Assembly: GCA_029255685.2 (NCBI GenBank)
Contig: CM055312.2
Location: 27,622,203-27,686,202, forward strand
DNA: 64,000 nucleotides
Direction: 5' to 3'
From: Silene conica
Lineage: Eukaryota > Streptophyta > Magnoliopsida > Caryophyllales > Caryophyllaceae
Below, one piece after another: positions 22,095 through 32,617 of this stretch. Numbering within the stretch: the stretch's first letter is position 1; each line of letters begins with the position of its first letter. A program made the translations under genes and the position numbers. Below the pieces are notes generated by a model. It worked only from the letters and a program-made list of their open reading frames with translations. It made no database searches and was not told the origin of the DNA.

Positions 22095-23158
22095 TTTCAA
22101 GGAAGTTTGTTCATGAAAGGTTTGGTGGAGTCACTTAATAACCACCGGTTGTAAGTATTAGTTTCCTTTAGTTCGTCTAGATTGCATGTTAGTTTCATGG
22201 CTAGTTCGGTTTTAGTTTAATTTTTAGCTTGCTTGAGATATTTGGATATTTTGTTACTTGTTTGTGGATGATTCATGAGTATAGTCGGAGGATTATAGGC
22301 AAAACCGTCGTAGGCAAAGTTGATTTTTATGTTCAAATTAAATTATTTCTCGAAATTGTGTACATGTACTCCCAGCCGGCCCACCGGCCGACGGTACCAT
22401 ACCGGCTGGGAGGCCCTGGACACATTTCTGTTTTTGATAGTTTATTTGGGCAGATTTCAGATTTTGCATCCCCAGCCTGTACCAAACCGGCAGCCGGTCA
22501 GCCGACTGAGAAGACGGAGACTTGTTCAAAAATCAAAAAACTCAAGGAAACTTGATTCCCAGCCGGTAGGCCGGCAGCCGGTCAACCGGCTGAGAATCAT
22601 GTGTTGTGTGAACCAAAGTTGAAGAAAAAGAAAGGAGAAGGATTCCCCAGCCGGTCGGCCGGCAGCTGGTCCGCCGGCTGGGAGTTTTTGCAAGTGAAGT
22701 TGATGAAGTAAAAGAAGACGAAGAAAGCTCCCCAGCCGGTCGGCCGGCAGCCGGTCCGCCGGCTGGGAGTGTTTTTGTGAGTGAAAAAAGAAGAAGAGAG
22801 GACGAAGGATTTTTGAAGACCAGTATATGAGCCGGTCGGCCGGCAGCCGGTCCGCCGGCTCAGAAACAAATCCCATATAAAAACTTCGAAAAAACAAAAA
22901 AATACCAAACCCTCACTCTCAGCCGGTCGACCGGCGGCCGGTCCCAGACCGGCTGGGAGTGTTCTGTCGGGATTTTTTAAAAGCTACCAACCTCATTTCT
23001 TCTTCATTTCTTACTCATTTCTCTTCATTTCTTCACCTCTCTTCCTTATTTCCTCCTCTCCTTTTCATCCCTTACCTTCAAAAACACCCACAAACTCCAC
23101 CAAACTCTCTCAAATCAAAACCCCCTTCACTCCCTCATCACCCCTCCTTCAAATAGCC
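22095..23158 (+). mobile_element. H spacer between integrase and env-like ORF, seven palindromic modules
   Basis: Non-coding. Seven modules of the same AGCCGGT/ACCGGCT kind as in the LTR lie at about 22370, 22470, 22556, 22645, 22731, 22829 and 22919; the last four are spaced 86-98 bp. Bases 22975-23158, directly before the next ORF, are strongly pyrimidine-rich on the plus strand. That would suit a 3' splice site for a subgenomic env-like mRNA (inference). Short frames within it on both strands are repeat artefacts. Confidence 0.85.
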
Positions 23159-24876
23159 ATGTCGGGAAGAACAGAAAGGCGATCCAAATCAAGGCACGAC
23201 CCTTCGGTGGAGCAAGAAGTTCAACATGTGATGGAGAGTAGCAACATTGGCCCGGATCCTTGCTTTCCCGGTCTCACCTTTGCTTCAATTCAACAAAAAG
23301 GTAACTTCACCTATTTTAAAAATCGCCCCCTTCACCCAACTAGGTTTATTGATAGTGCCGGCTTGAGAGAAATAGGGATTGAGAAAATAACCGCGACTCT
23401 TTTTGATGGTATGGGTATGAAAGCTTTGTATGAAACAAAACCGGTTCACACATCTCCCCGGTTAACTTGGGAATTTTTGAGTTCTTTGGTTGTTACTAAG
23501 AACCGAACTTTGGGGAAAGTTGCATTTTTAGAGTTCCGATTGATGAATAAGGAACATCGTCTCACATTGGAGGAATTTGCCTTAATTTTTGGGCTAGACG
23601 GAAAATTGCCCATTAAGCCTCCGGAGGGCTTTAATACCGAACTCATTTGGACAGCCATCACCGGTCTTGTAAGTGATAAAAACAGAAAGAAACCGGCTAA
23701 TAGGGTGCATTTGGCACCGATTAGGATATGGCATAGGTTCATGGGGTGGACCGTTTTCTCTAGGGATGAGCCGCATAACTTCACTACTACGGAGCTCGAG
23801 ATACTTGGTTGTTACTTGGTTGGTGGCCCGAAATTAAATATTGCTCACCATATGGCCCTTCACTTGAGTAGGTTGGCATCCCAATCTCAGCTTACTACCC
23901 CCATTTGTGTTGGGGGATGGTCACTTTGATTGCAGTAACCGTTGTCAGAGGCACTTCACTGTTGACTACATTCAGGGTGAGAACGTGTTATCTCGCCGAT
24001 ACTTACAGGAGGCTTTGGGGTGGATCAAGTATAACCCCAGTGATCGTAATGAGTATTGGCAGATACGCGTCGACAATAAGTTCAGGAACTCGGTGCCATT
24101 GCCTAACACCGAGAGGATGAGAGTTGTCCCCGGTAACACCTCCTACCTCCTTGATATAGAGGTGGACCCCGAGGAGCTCCCTCCCGACCAGCGTGCTCCG
24201 AGAGTTTATGCCCGAGATAGAGTCGGTGCCACTCCTTCCGACCTCCAGTTTGAGTCATTTCAGCAGCCCCCCCATTTCCATGTCCCAGTTCCAGAGTGGT
24301 CCCTCATACTTCCAGGGATCTACCTCCGCATCCGGTTCATCTTCATCTTCATGCCCCCAAGAGCTTATTGATTTCATGGCCCGAGTTGACTTGGGAATGA
24401 AGAAAGCGGCGGACCTAGCAGATCAGCGCCAAGCATTGGCCGATGAGCGGCATAGAGATGTGACCTATAGGCTTGATTACCTTTACCATGATCAAGCCTA
24501 TGGGACATTTCCGAGTTACGATCGGTCCGTCCGCGAGGGTTATCATCATCCGGCCGGTGGCCGCCCATCCTACTACATGCCTCCTGATAGGGGTTATGTG
24601 CCTCCCGAGGGTCATTTTTACGGGGAGATTAACGTCGCCCCGGGTTATTTTTCAAACCCGATCTTTCCCCCCAACTTCCGGGGAAATGAGGATTCGGGCC
24701 CTCCGAGGCATTCATCCTTCCATGGTGGGTTTAGTGATGCGGGGGCTAGTGGGTCGCATGCCTCCCCCTTCCGTGATGTTATGATCAACCCGAGCGACTA
24801 TATGCAAGTGGATGGGAATGATGATGATGGAAACGGTGATGAAGGCTATGAGTCCGAGGATCACTTTGATGAGTGA
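23159..24876 (+). pseudogene. H env-position ORF (ATHILA ORF1-like), two frameshifts
   Basis: The ATG at 23159 opens MSGRTERRSKSRHD and a segment with the character of the ATHILA ORF1 family (EFALIFGLDG, RIWHRFMGWTVFSRDE). This protein is found after pol in Athila elements, sometimes called env-like, function unproven. The frame is lost near 23900 in a C-run, continues in a second frame (about 23907-24270, EALGWIKYNPSDRNEYW), and shifts again near a run of seven C at about 24266. The last part (to 24876) has a Ser-rich stretch, a short helical region (LGMKKAADLADQRQALADE) and an acidic tail. I see no convincing signal peptide or membrane segment. Confidence 0.8.
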
Positions 24877-27132
24877 CCACCTTTGGAGGTGGTTGGTGAT
24901 GACTTTGCTCCCATGGAAAAATCCAAAGCAAGTAACTCCCTTAATCCAAATTTCGATTTAGTTTGCATTTTCTTTCTAGCTTGCATTTAGAGTAGTTAGT
25001 TTCGTTTACTTAGTTAGTTCTAGTTTCCTTTTCATGTTTTCACATCATTAGTTTAGATGCATATAGTTGCATTCATTTAGATGCATTAGATTTATATTTT
25101 TGTATCATATTGTCACATGTAGTTTGCATACATGTAGATTAGAGCATTTAGTTTAGTTTTTAGTTTTTCATCTTCTTTTGTCTCTTTTTGTTTTTATTGC
25201 CTTCACAAAAATCAAAAATCCAAAAAAATTGAAAAACCAAAAACTTTCAAAAACATGTTCTTTATTTTCCGGTTTTCCTCCTCACATTATGCATATAAAT
25301 AAGTGTGGGGAGGAAGAACCGTTTATCTCAAAAAAATACAAAAACAAGTTTTTAATTTCTCAAAAATTTCAAAAAAGCCAAAAACATGTTGTTTTCGTTC
25401 TTTTTCTTCATTTCCCCCTTTGCACTTTGTTACATTGAGGACAATGTAAATCTTAAGTGTGGGGAGGGAAAATATCCACCTTGTGAATATTTGATTGCTT
25501 TTGTAAGTATGAAAAACTTCAAAAATACCAAAAAAATCGAAAAATTTGAAAAATTCAAAAACATGTTTTTACCTTATTAGTGTAGAATCGTATATACTTG
25601 TGTTTGCTTTCTCTCCTTTCGCATAGATAACACTCGTTTGAGCACCGCTTTGGATCTTGAAGACACCACGGTATGATCGTTTCAACCTCTATTTTACTCT
25701 CATTTTCATTCTTTTGTTGCAAATGAGGAGGATGGGCTTGTATTTGGAGGATGTGGAGTATATTGTGGAGATTGTGTGTGGCTTGTGTGCTTGTGCTGTT
25801 AGGAGATGCTTTAGTCTTATTTGGCATTTAGTTTGATAGTTTCATTTGCATTATAGCATGTCTATATTATTTGCATTCATGGCATATAGTTGCATTTAGG
25901 ATAATGTTTTGAAAATGCCTAATTGAGAACTTTGACAAAATCGTTTAGGCCATTAAAAATAATTCTTCTACTTGGGACTTTGTCTTTTAGAATGATTTTT
26001 AAAACACCCTAGGTCATGCTTTTCTAGTATCTTTCTGACCATGGTCCAATACCGAGTCAAGGGTTTGCATGTGAGTCACCTTGTCCAACCCCGTGATGCG
26101 AAATGGTTTTGATTATCTTGTCTTGGTGACCTTGTTCGACTTGGCGGTTTGGCAACCCAAAAATAACTTTCATGAATAAATTTGGAATGCTCTTTTCAAT
26201 GATCCTAAGAAGTGGAAATGTTTTGAAAGAAAAAAGAAACCTCAAGTGAAAAAGAAGAAAAAAAAATGGTTGTTGAAAAAGAATAAGAACATGTTGTTTT
26301 GGTGGAGGCGTACTACTTCGATGTGCTTTAGAGGGTAGCCATTGAGTTGGCTTCCCACTTGGTTGTGAATTCGACCGCCCAAAGACAGAGTGATTGTCAC
26401 CCCGATAAGCTATTGTCTAGAGGTTAACCGGTTGCCTAATAAGCGATTGGCGAAAGCAAAGGACATTAGCACGTGTGGGACAAACCCCATCCTAACTCAT
26501 GGCATGAAAAAGAAATGAAAAAATTGAATGAGGTCAAGTTTTGATTGTAATCCACCGTTTTGCATTGATTTGAGCATTTCACTCCAAAAAAATCAATTTT
26601 GCCAGGCCGTTTTGTCAATCTTGGGACGACCCATGACCTTTACTTTCTGAAGAATCTAGACTTGTTGTATCTTTTGCCTTTAGCATTGCGGCGATCATCA
26701 TTCCATTCCTTCCGATCGCCCTTGACAAAAGTATTTGGATAACGGTTATGAAAGTAGCCTAGTTTAGCATGATTTGGCGGTGTTTTGTTGTCATCCTTCT
26801 TGCCTTAGTAACTTGTAGAATTAATATTTGTGAGGGAGTTTACGATTTTGAATTTGTTCCCTTTTAGTTGTTTTCCGCCGCTTGAATGAGGCAAGCGGTT
26901 TTCTTTCTTTTACGATGCATGTTGCTTGTCTATACGTGTTTTGTTTTTACTTGTTGGCATCAAAAGTTTTGTAGCAAGACCTTACTTGCCTTGCAATAGG
27001 GCGTTCTTCCTCATGAATGTCAAATTGTGAGTTGATAGGGCTACGGGTGTAGCTAAACCCGACTCGGCTTATAGTTAGCTTAGTTAGTTTGTTTCTTTGT
27101 TTTTAATAAGGGTTATGTAGTTACTTGATCTC
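24877..27132 (+). mobile_element. H 3' non-coding region with internal PPT-like signals
   Basis: About 2.25 kb without coding sequence, AT-rich, with many CAAAAA/AAAATC runs. AAGTGTGGGG, identical to the terminal PPT core, occurs at 25301-25310 and 25455-25464. The second copy is preceded by the hairpin TTACATTG-AGGA-CAATGTAA (25430-25449), separated from the PPT core by 5 nt exactly as at the true 3' end. This may be a central or decoy PPT. Confidence 0.75.
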
Positions 27133-27150
27133 TTACTCGAGGACGAGTAA
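27133..27150 (+). promoter_or_regulatory. AGGA-loop hairpin upstream of H PPT
   Basis: TTACTCG-AGGA-CGAGTAA: a perfect 7-bp stem closing the tetraloop AGGA, ending 20 nt before the 3' LTR. The same loop with different stems precedes the PPTs of K, C and T. Confidence 0.85.
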
Positions 27151-27155
27151 GGTTT

Positions 27156-27170
27156 AAGTGTGGGGAATTC
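27156..27170 (+). promoter_or_regulatory. Polypurine tract of H
   Basis: AAGTGTGGGGAATTC directly before the 3' LTR start TGATGAGC. It is interrupted by T residues, as is usual in Athila/Tat 3' ends. Confidence 0.8.
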
Positions 27171-28878
27171 TGATGAGCTCCATTTTGGTCATCATTTTCT
27201 TTACTTTTTCTTTATTTTCGGTCACGATTCGGCCTCGATTTGCATGTCTTTAGGTGTTTTTACGTCCGTTGCCTCGTATATTCCTATTCGATCCAATTTT
27301 TGTAGGTATTACGGCGTGGGCGAAAAAACGGGTGAAATCGAGCCGGATTTAGAGCGTTTTATGAAGAAATGTGGAAGAATTGTGAAGGAAGCCTCCCAGG
27401 CCCTCCCAGCCGGTCCCCAACCGGTCGGCCGGTCGGCCGGCTGGGGAGCCTTGACTTGACTTCGAGAAAATAGTGAAGGAGTTTTCAGAACCATGAGAAA
27501 AGGCCCCCAGCCGGTGGCCAACCGGCAGCCGGTCAGCCGGCTGGGATGCCTATCCCATACTTAACCATTTTGAAGATTTTGAAGAATTACGTATTTTGGG
27601 CAGACTACTCAAAAAGGGGGTCCCAGTCGGTGGACAACCGGCAGCCGGTCCACCGGTTGAGGGTACCTGTAGGCAAGAATTTGAAGCACAAATACAGATT
27701 GATGGTTTTGGCCTCCCAGCCGGTGCCAGACCGGCAGCCGGCCGGTCGGCTGGGAAGCTTGGTTATGTGAAGGAAAAAGTCAGAAGTCCTCATTTGGACT
27801 CTCAGCCGGTGCCAGACCGGCAGCCGGTCTACCGGCTGAGAGCCCCTTTTCGTATTTTCGAGCTCTATATAAACCCGCACTTGTATCATTTTATTATCAC
27901 GCATTCCTAAGCACTTTTCTAGGGGTTTTCACTGTTTTATTGCTTGATACTTAGACACAAAAACACTCTAAAATATTTTAATCTTCTTTAGATCCTAGTT
28001 TAATCTTTCAATATTTGTTAATCTCTCTTTAGGATTCTACTTAGCCTTGTTCTTGGGTATTGTAAGAGGATTTTGTTGGGTTGTATTTTGAAGGGTTTGA
28101 AAGAATCTTTCAACTTGTTATCCAAGCTACTTCCTTTTCTATAATCATTGGTATAATTCTTCTAATCTCTACTTAGTTTTTACATTTATTTAAGTTTCTT
28201 TTGAATCAATTGTTTACCCTTTGCTTGTTCATGATGTTTAGCTTTTGTTTATGCCTTATTCACATGTTTTCATTTACCATGAGTGAGTAGTCTCCTTGCT
28301 AGGGTAAGGGGTGATCTTGGGTGTTTTTTAGATGATAAATTCGTGCTAGTAAGTTGATTAGTTGTTCTTAAAAGAGTAGTCTTCCATTTGTTGCATGCTA
28401 GGTGTTTGATGATTTGCCTCAACGAAAGTTGGTCTTTGATTTTAGCGTGACTTGCCTTTAGCGACGGTTGGGGGTTTGTCTTAGCATGTTTAATGGTTGG
28501 TTGTGGTATTTGTAGCGAACGCTAGGGTATTCCGACCTAGGTTAGTCTACTCGAGAGAAGAGACTACCCGAGACTATTTGTTTGAGACCTTCTAGTTTTC
28601 TTTCTCGCATCTTCGTCTAACCACCTTAGTGACCCCCGAAACCCTAGTCTTCTCTTCCATCGATTCAATCTTAATTAGTTTGCTTTAATTGTTCGTTTTA
28701 GTTGTTCTTTAGTCATTAATCATTCACCAACCTATTACCCCCGACTCTTACTTAAATTAGAACATAATTACACAACTATCCCCACCGTCTTCGCGTTTGA
28801 CCCCGATTTCGATACTACTTGCTTTCGGGTTTTATAAATGTGTTTGATGCCGGTAGTGACGGCAAAAGCCGGCCATCA
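27171..28878 (+). repeat. 3' LTR of H
   Basis: Same organisation as the 5' LTR: modules 27405-27841, TATA 27865-27872, end GGCCATCA at 28878, followed by TSD atccc. Its second half is duplicated downstream. Confidence 0.93.
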
Positions 28879-30397
28879 ATCCCGGGAACTAAGTTGAGGG
28901 AGAGCCGGTTTCCCTTTCGGTTACCCGACCGGGGGGTCTCTATCCTCTCTCCATTCCCGAACCCAATATAGTGTCGCCCATCCTCCGGGACCTCAAACAC
29001 ACATCAAAGGTACACGGAACGAATCTCAAACAAAACCAAATAACCGTTTGAAAGTTATGAAAAAAACAATGGGAACAGGGGCTCTCAGCCGGTCCGGGAC
29101 CGTCTGCCGGTCCACCGGCTGAGAGCCCCTTTTCGTATTTTCGAGCTCTATATAAACCCGCACTTGTATCATTTTATTATCACGCATTCCTAAGCACTTT
29201 TCTAGGGGTTTTCACTGTTTTATTGCTTGATACTTAGACACAAAAACAATCTAAAATATTTTAATCTTCTTTAGATCCTAGTTTAATCTTTCAATATTTG
29301 TTAATCTCTCTTTAGGATTCTACTTAGCCTTGTTCTTGGGTATTGTAAGAGGATTTTGTTGGGTTGTATTTTGAAGGGTTTGAAAGAATATTTCAACTTG
29401 TTATCCAAGCTACTTCCTTTTCTATAATCATTGGTATAATTCTTCTAATCTCTACTTAGTTTTTACATTTATTTAAGTTTCTTTTGAATCAATTGTTTAC
29501 CCTTTGCTTGTTCATGATGTTTAGCTTTTGTTTATGCCTTATTCACATGTTTTCATTTACCATGAGTGAGTAGTCTCCTTGCTAGGGTAAGAGGTGATCT
29601 TGGGTGTTTTTTAGATGATAAATTCGTGCTAGTAAGTTGATTAGTTGTTCTTAAAAGAGTAGTCTTCCATTTGTTGCATGCTAGGTGTTTGATGATTTGC
29701 CTCAACAAAAGTTGGGCTTTGATTTTAGCGTGACTTGCCTTTAGCGACGGTTGGGGGTTTGTCTTAGCATGTTTAATGGTTGGTTGTGGTATTTGTAGCG
29801 AAAGATAGGGTATTCCGACCTAGGTTAGTCGACTCGAGAGAAGAGACTACCCGAGACTATTTGTTTGAGACCTTCTAGTTTTCTTTCTCGCATCTTCGTC
29901 TAACCACCTTAGTGACCCCCGAAACCCTAGTCTTCTCTTCCATCGATTCAATCTTAATTAGTTTGCTTTAATTGTTCGTTTTAGTTGTTCTTTAGTCATT
30001 AATCATTCACCAACCTATTACCCCCGACTCTTACTTAAATTAGAACATAATTACACAACTATCCCCACCGTCTTCGCGTTTGACCCCGATTTCGATACTA
30101 CTTGCTTTCGGGTTTTATAAATGTGTTTGATGCCGGTAGTGACGGCAAAAGCCGGCCATCAATCCCGGGAACTAAGTTGAGGGAGAGCCGGTTTCCCTTT
30201 CGGTTACCCGACCGGGGGGTCTCTATCCTCTCTCCATTCCCGAACCCAATATAGTGTCGCCCATCCTCCGGGGACCTCAAACACACATCAAAGGTACACG
30301 GAACGAATCTCAAACAAAACCGAATAACCGTTTGAAAGTTATGAACAAAACAATGGGAACAGGGGCTCTCAGCCGGTCCGGGACCGTCTGCCGGTCC
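27831..30397. repeat. Tandem duplication of 1.28 kb (H 3' LTR plus D1 flank)
   Basis: Unit one (27831-29113) holds the last about 1,048 bp of the H LTR, the TSD and about 235 bp of D1. Unit two (29114-30397) repeats it at about 99 percent identity by eye. Both junction partners are palindromic modules: the last LTR module (accggctgagag at 27831) and the first D1 module (accggctgggag at 30398). An exchange between modules explains it. The result looks like an extra truncated LTR at 29121-30161. Confidence 0.9.
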
Positions 30398-31773
30398 ACC
30401 GGCTGGGAGTCCCTTCCCATGCCATTATGCCGTCTAAAAAAGAATGAGAAGAGGCTCTCAGCCGGTGGACCGTCCGCCGGCCAGCCGGCTGGGAGTCCCT
30501 TCCCACAAGCCTTTATCAAAACTTTAAACACGAGGAGAGGCTCTCAGCCGGTGGACCGGCTGCCGGTTTGCCGGCTGAGAGTCTCTTCCCAAGCCATTGC
30601 AAAAATTCCTAAAACCCAAGAGGGATTCTGAGCCGGTCGACCGGCGGCCGACCTACCGGCTCAGAACCCTTTCTTCTAAATCTCAGCATTCAAAAATAAC
30701 CACCCCGACTCTGAGCCGGCCGACCGGCTGCCGGTCAGCCTACCGGCTCAGAGTCCCTGCACGAAAAATCGACATTTCTTACAAGACTCAAATCATCTCA
30801 AATCGATTCTAAACTTCTAAAATTGCAACATACAAAGATTACCCAGCATATATAATCATCAAATACATCAATTACCAGCAATTAATCCCACAAATTAACC
30901 TCAACAAGATTATCCTTTGTATTCGTCTTAAGCACACAATTTCTGAAATTCAACAACATGGCTTATATAACGCAAACAAGGCATGTGAAAGTCTTCCTTA
31001 TGGTATCCTAGCATGAGACTAAGTCCCAACAACCATCTCAACATGAAAAAACAGAAACTATAACTATCTTAAACAAGAAAAGTGCTAATATAACAAATAA
31101 GTCCGAGTTTCTCTTAATTGTCACCTTTACTTAGCGAAACCTTCAAGATCTTGTTCAATAATCACCAAGTCCTCTTCCGGGCTAACACAAACACCGCCTA
31201 AAACAACAAAACATCACAACTATTCACGAATTTCGAAATACTTCAAACAGGCCGAAATTTCAACTGTCACAAAATGCAAGATTGATTACCTTAAAATGAC
31301 AGGCTCGAGACAAGGAATCCGTGGCCGCAAAAATCGTCTCAATCGGATAAGAAACGAAGATTCTATGAGCATTTTAAGATTGAAGGAGAAATTCTCAAGA
31401 ATGTGTTTGTTGTTATGTTTTAAATCTGAAAAAAGAAATGAAGGAGGGAGGTAGAGGACAAAGGAGTTACGGTTTTGTGAGGAAAAAGAGGGGAAATGGG
31501 TACATTAACAAGTTAGGCCCATAAGACAAGTTTTAAGACAGTTTAAGCTAAGAACATCGACTTAAGGTCACTATAAACTTAAGACGATATAAATATTTTC
31601 CGGACTATTGAATTAAATTGCTAAGACGCAAATTACGCAATTATATGAAATATTATTTATTAAATCCTTTAAAAATATTCTCACATAAATTAATCAGTTA
31701 TTTAAATGAAATCCCAAAAATTACGAAATATAAATTATTTCTCGAGCTTGAACTTAAAATGCGGGATGTTACA
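30162..31773 (-). repeat. D1 LTR, right part, with six palindromic modules
   Basis: Resumes D1 after the duplicated H end and runs to TGTAACATCC (minus) at 31773. Modules of AGCCGGT/ACCGGCT type lie at about 30368, 30457, 30540, 30625 and 30710, plus the duplicated one at about 29085. Arms are extended and unit-specific: GACTCTGAGCCGG/CCGGCTCAGAGTC (13 bp, about 30712-30754) and TTCTGAGCCGG/CCGGCTCAGAA (about 30627-30667). The rest (30770-31773) is AT-rich LTR with no other feature that I can name. Confidence 0.85.
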
Positions 31774-32617
31774 CCTTAGTCCTTTGTAAGTACTTAAGCA
31801 TGTTCTTGACGGCTATCCAGTGACTTTCACCTTGATTATTTTGGTAACGGCTGACCATACTCAATGCATATGCCACGTCAGGACATGTGCACATCATGAC
31901 ATACATGATCGACCCTACTGCCGAAGCATAAAGTATCCGACTCATGCGTTCAGTTTCTTCCGGTGTTGTAGGTGATTGTGTCTTACTCAGATGCACCCCA
32001 TGAACAACAGGAAGGTAACCTCTCTTGGAGTTTGTCATACTGAATCTATCAAGAATCTTATCTATATAATCTTCTTGACTTAATGCTAACATCCTTTTCG
32101 ATCTATCTCTATAGATGCGGATGCCTAGAATCCTTTGTGCCTCACCCAAATCTTTCATTTTAAAATGGTTCTTTAACCATGTCTTAACCGACGAAAGCAT
32201 GGGAATGTCGTTTCCAATTAGTAGTATATAATCTACATACAATACTAGGAATACGATTTTATTCCCACTTAACTTGATATACAGACATGGTTCTTCGACA
32301 CTTCGAATGAATCCGTTCTGTTTTATCACGTCATCAAAACGATGATTCCAACTCCGTGATGCTTGCTTAAGTCCATAGATGAAACGCTTGAGCTTGCACA
32401 CTTTCTTACGATGTTTAGGATCGATGAAACCCTCAGGCTGTATCATATATAGTTCTTCTTCCAAAAACCCGTTTAGGAAGGCGGTTTTCACATCCATTTT
32501 CCAGATCTCATAATCATGAAATGCGGCTACCGCTAAGATAATCCAAATGGATCTAAGCATTACGACTGGAGCAAATATCTCATCATAGTGCAACCCGTGT
32601 ACTTGAGTGAAACCTTT
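31774..32617 (-). pseudogene. E pol: reverse transcriptase, main part
   Basis: Copia RT with [29 protein letters not shown] and KRFIYGLKQASRSW, then the RT-RNase H linker (ASAVGSIMYVMMCTCPD) up to YLQRTK, where D1 cuts in. The active-site box reads YVDY rather than YVDD (about 32222-32245), so the second metal-binding aspartate is lost. The right end is the TRIM insertion, with TSD ccttt at 32613-32617 and 33170-33174. Confidence 0.92.

Larger units (their letters stand above)
14172..28878 (+). mobile_element. Element H: Athila-like Ty3/gypsy retrotransposon, 14.7 kb
   Basis: LTRs of 1,707 bp (14172-15878) and 1,708 bp (27171-28878) begin TGATGAGCTCC and end GGCCATCA. TSD atccc lies at 14167-14171 and 28879-28883. 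The PBS is of the Athila/Tat type, followed by gag, PR-RT-RH, IN, an env-position ORF with ATHILA ORF1 character, a long 3' non-coding region and a PPT. By eye the LTRs differ at about 25 positions, roughly 1.5 percent. Gag has two frameshifts, pol two in-frame stops and the env-like ORF two frameshifts, so H is recent but defective. Confidence 0.95.
12813..31773 (-). mobile_element. D1: solo LTR of family D, interrupted by H
   Basis: On the minus strand it starts TGTAACATCCCGCATTTTAAG (31773) and ends GGGGTTTTACA (12813). TSD cctta flanks both ends and no internal region is present, so this is a solo LTR left by LTR-LTR recombination. Without H and the later tandem duplication it is about 2.97 kb. 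It interrupts the RNase H region of E. The second copy in the window is D0. Confidence 0.88.

Noticed and set aside
29121-30161. A third, truncated H LTR as a separate insertion
   Set aside because: It is flanked by a repeat of the TSD plus D1 flank, and both ends fall in modules. A tandem duplication explains it with one event.
30254-30631. Plus-strand 125-codon ORF across the D1 modules
   Set aside because: It arises from GC-rich module repeats (SRPTG/SQPVDRLP text in several frames) and has no independent support.
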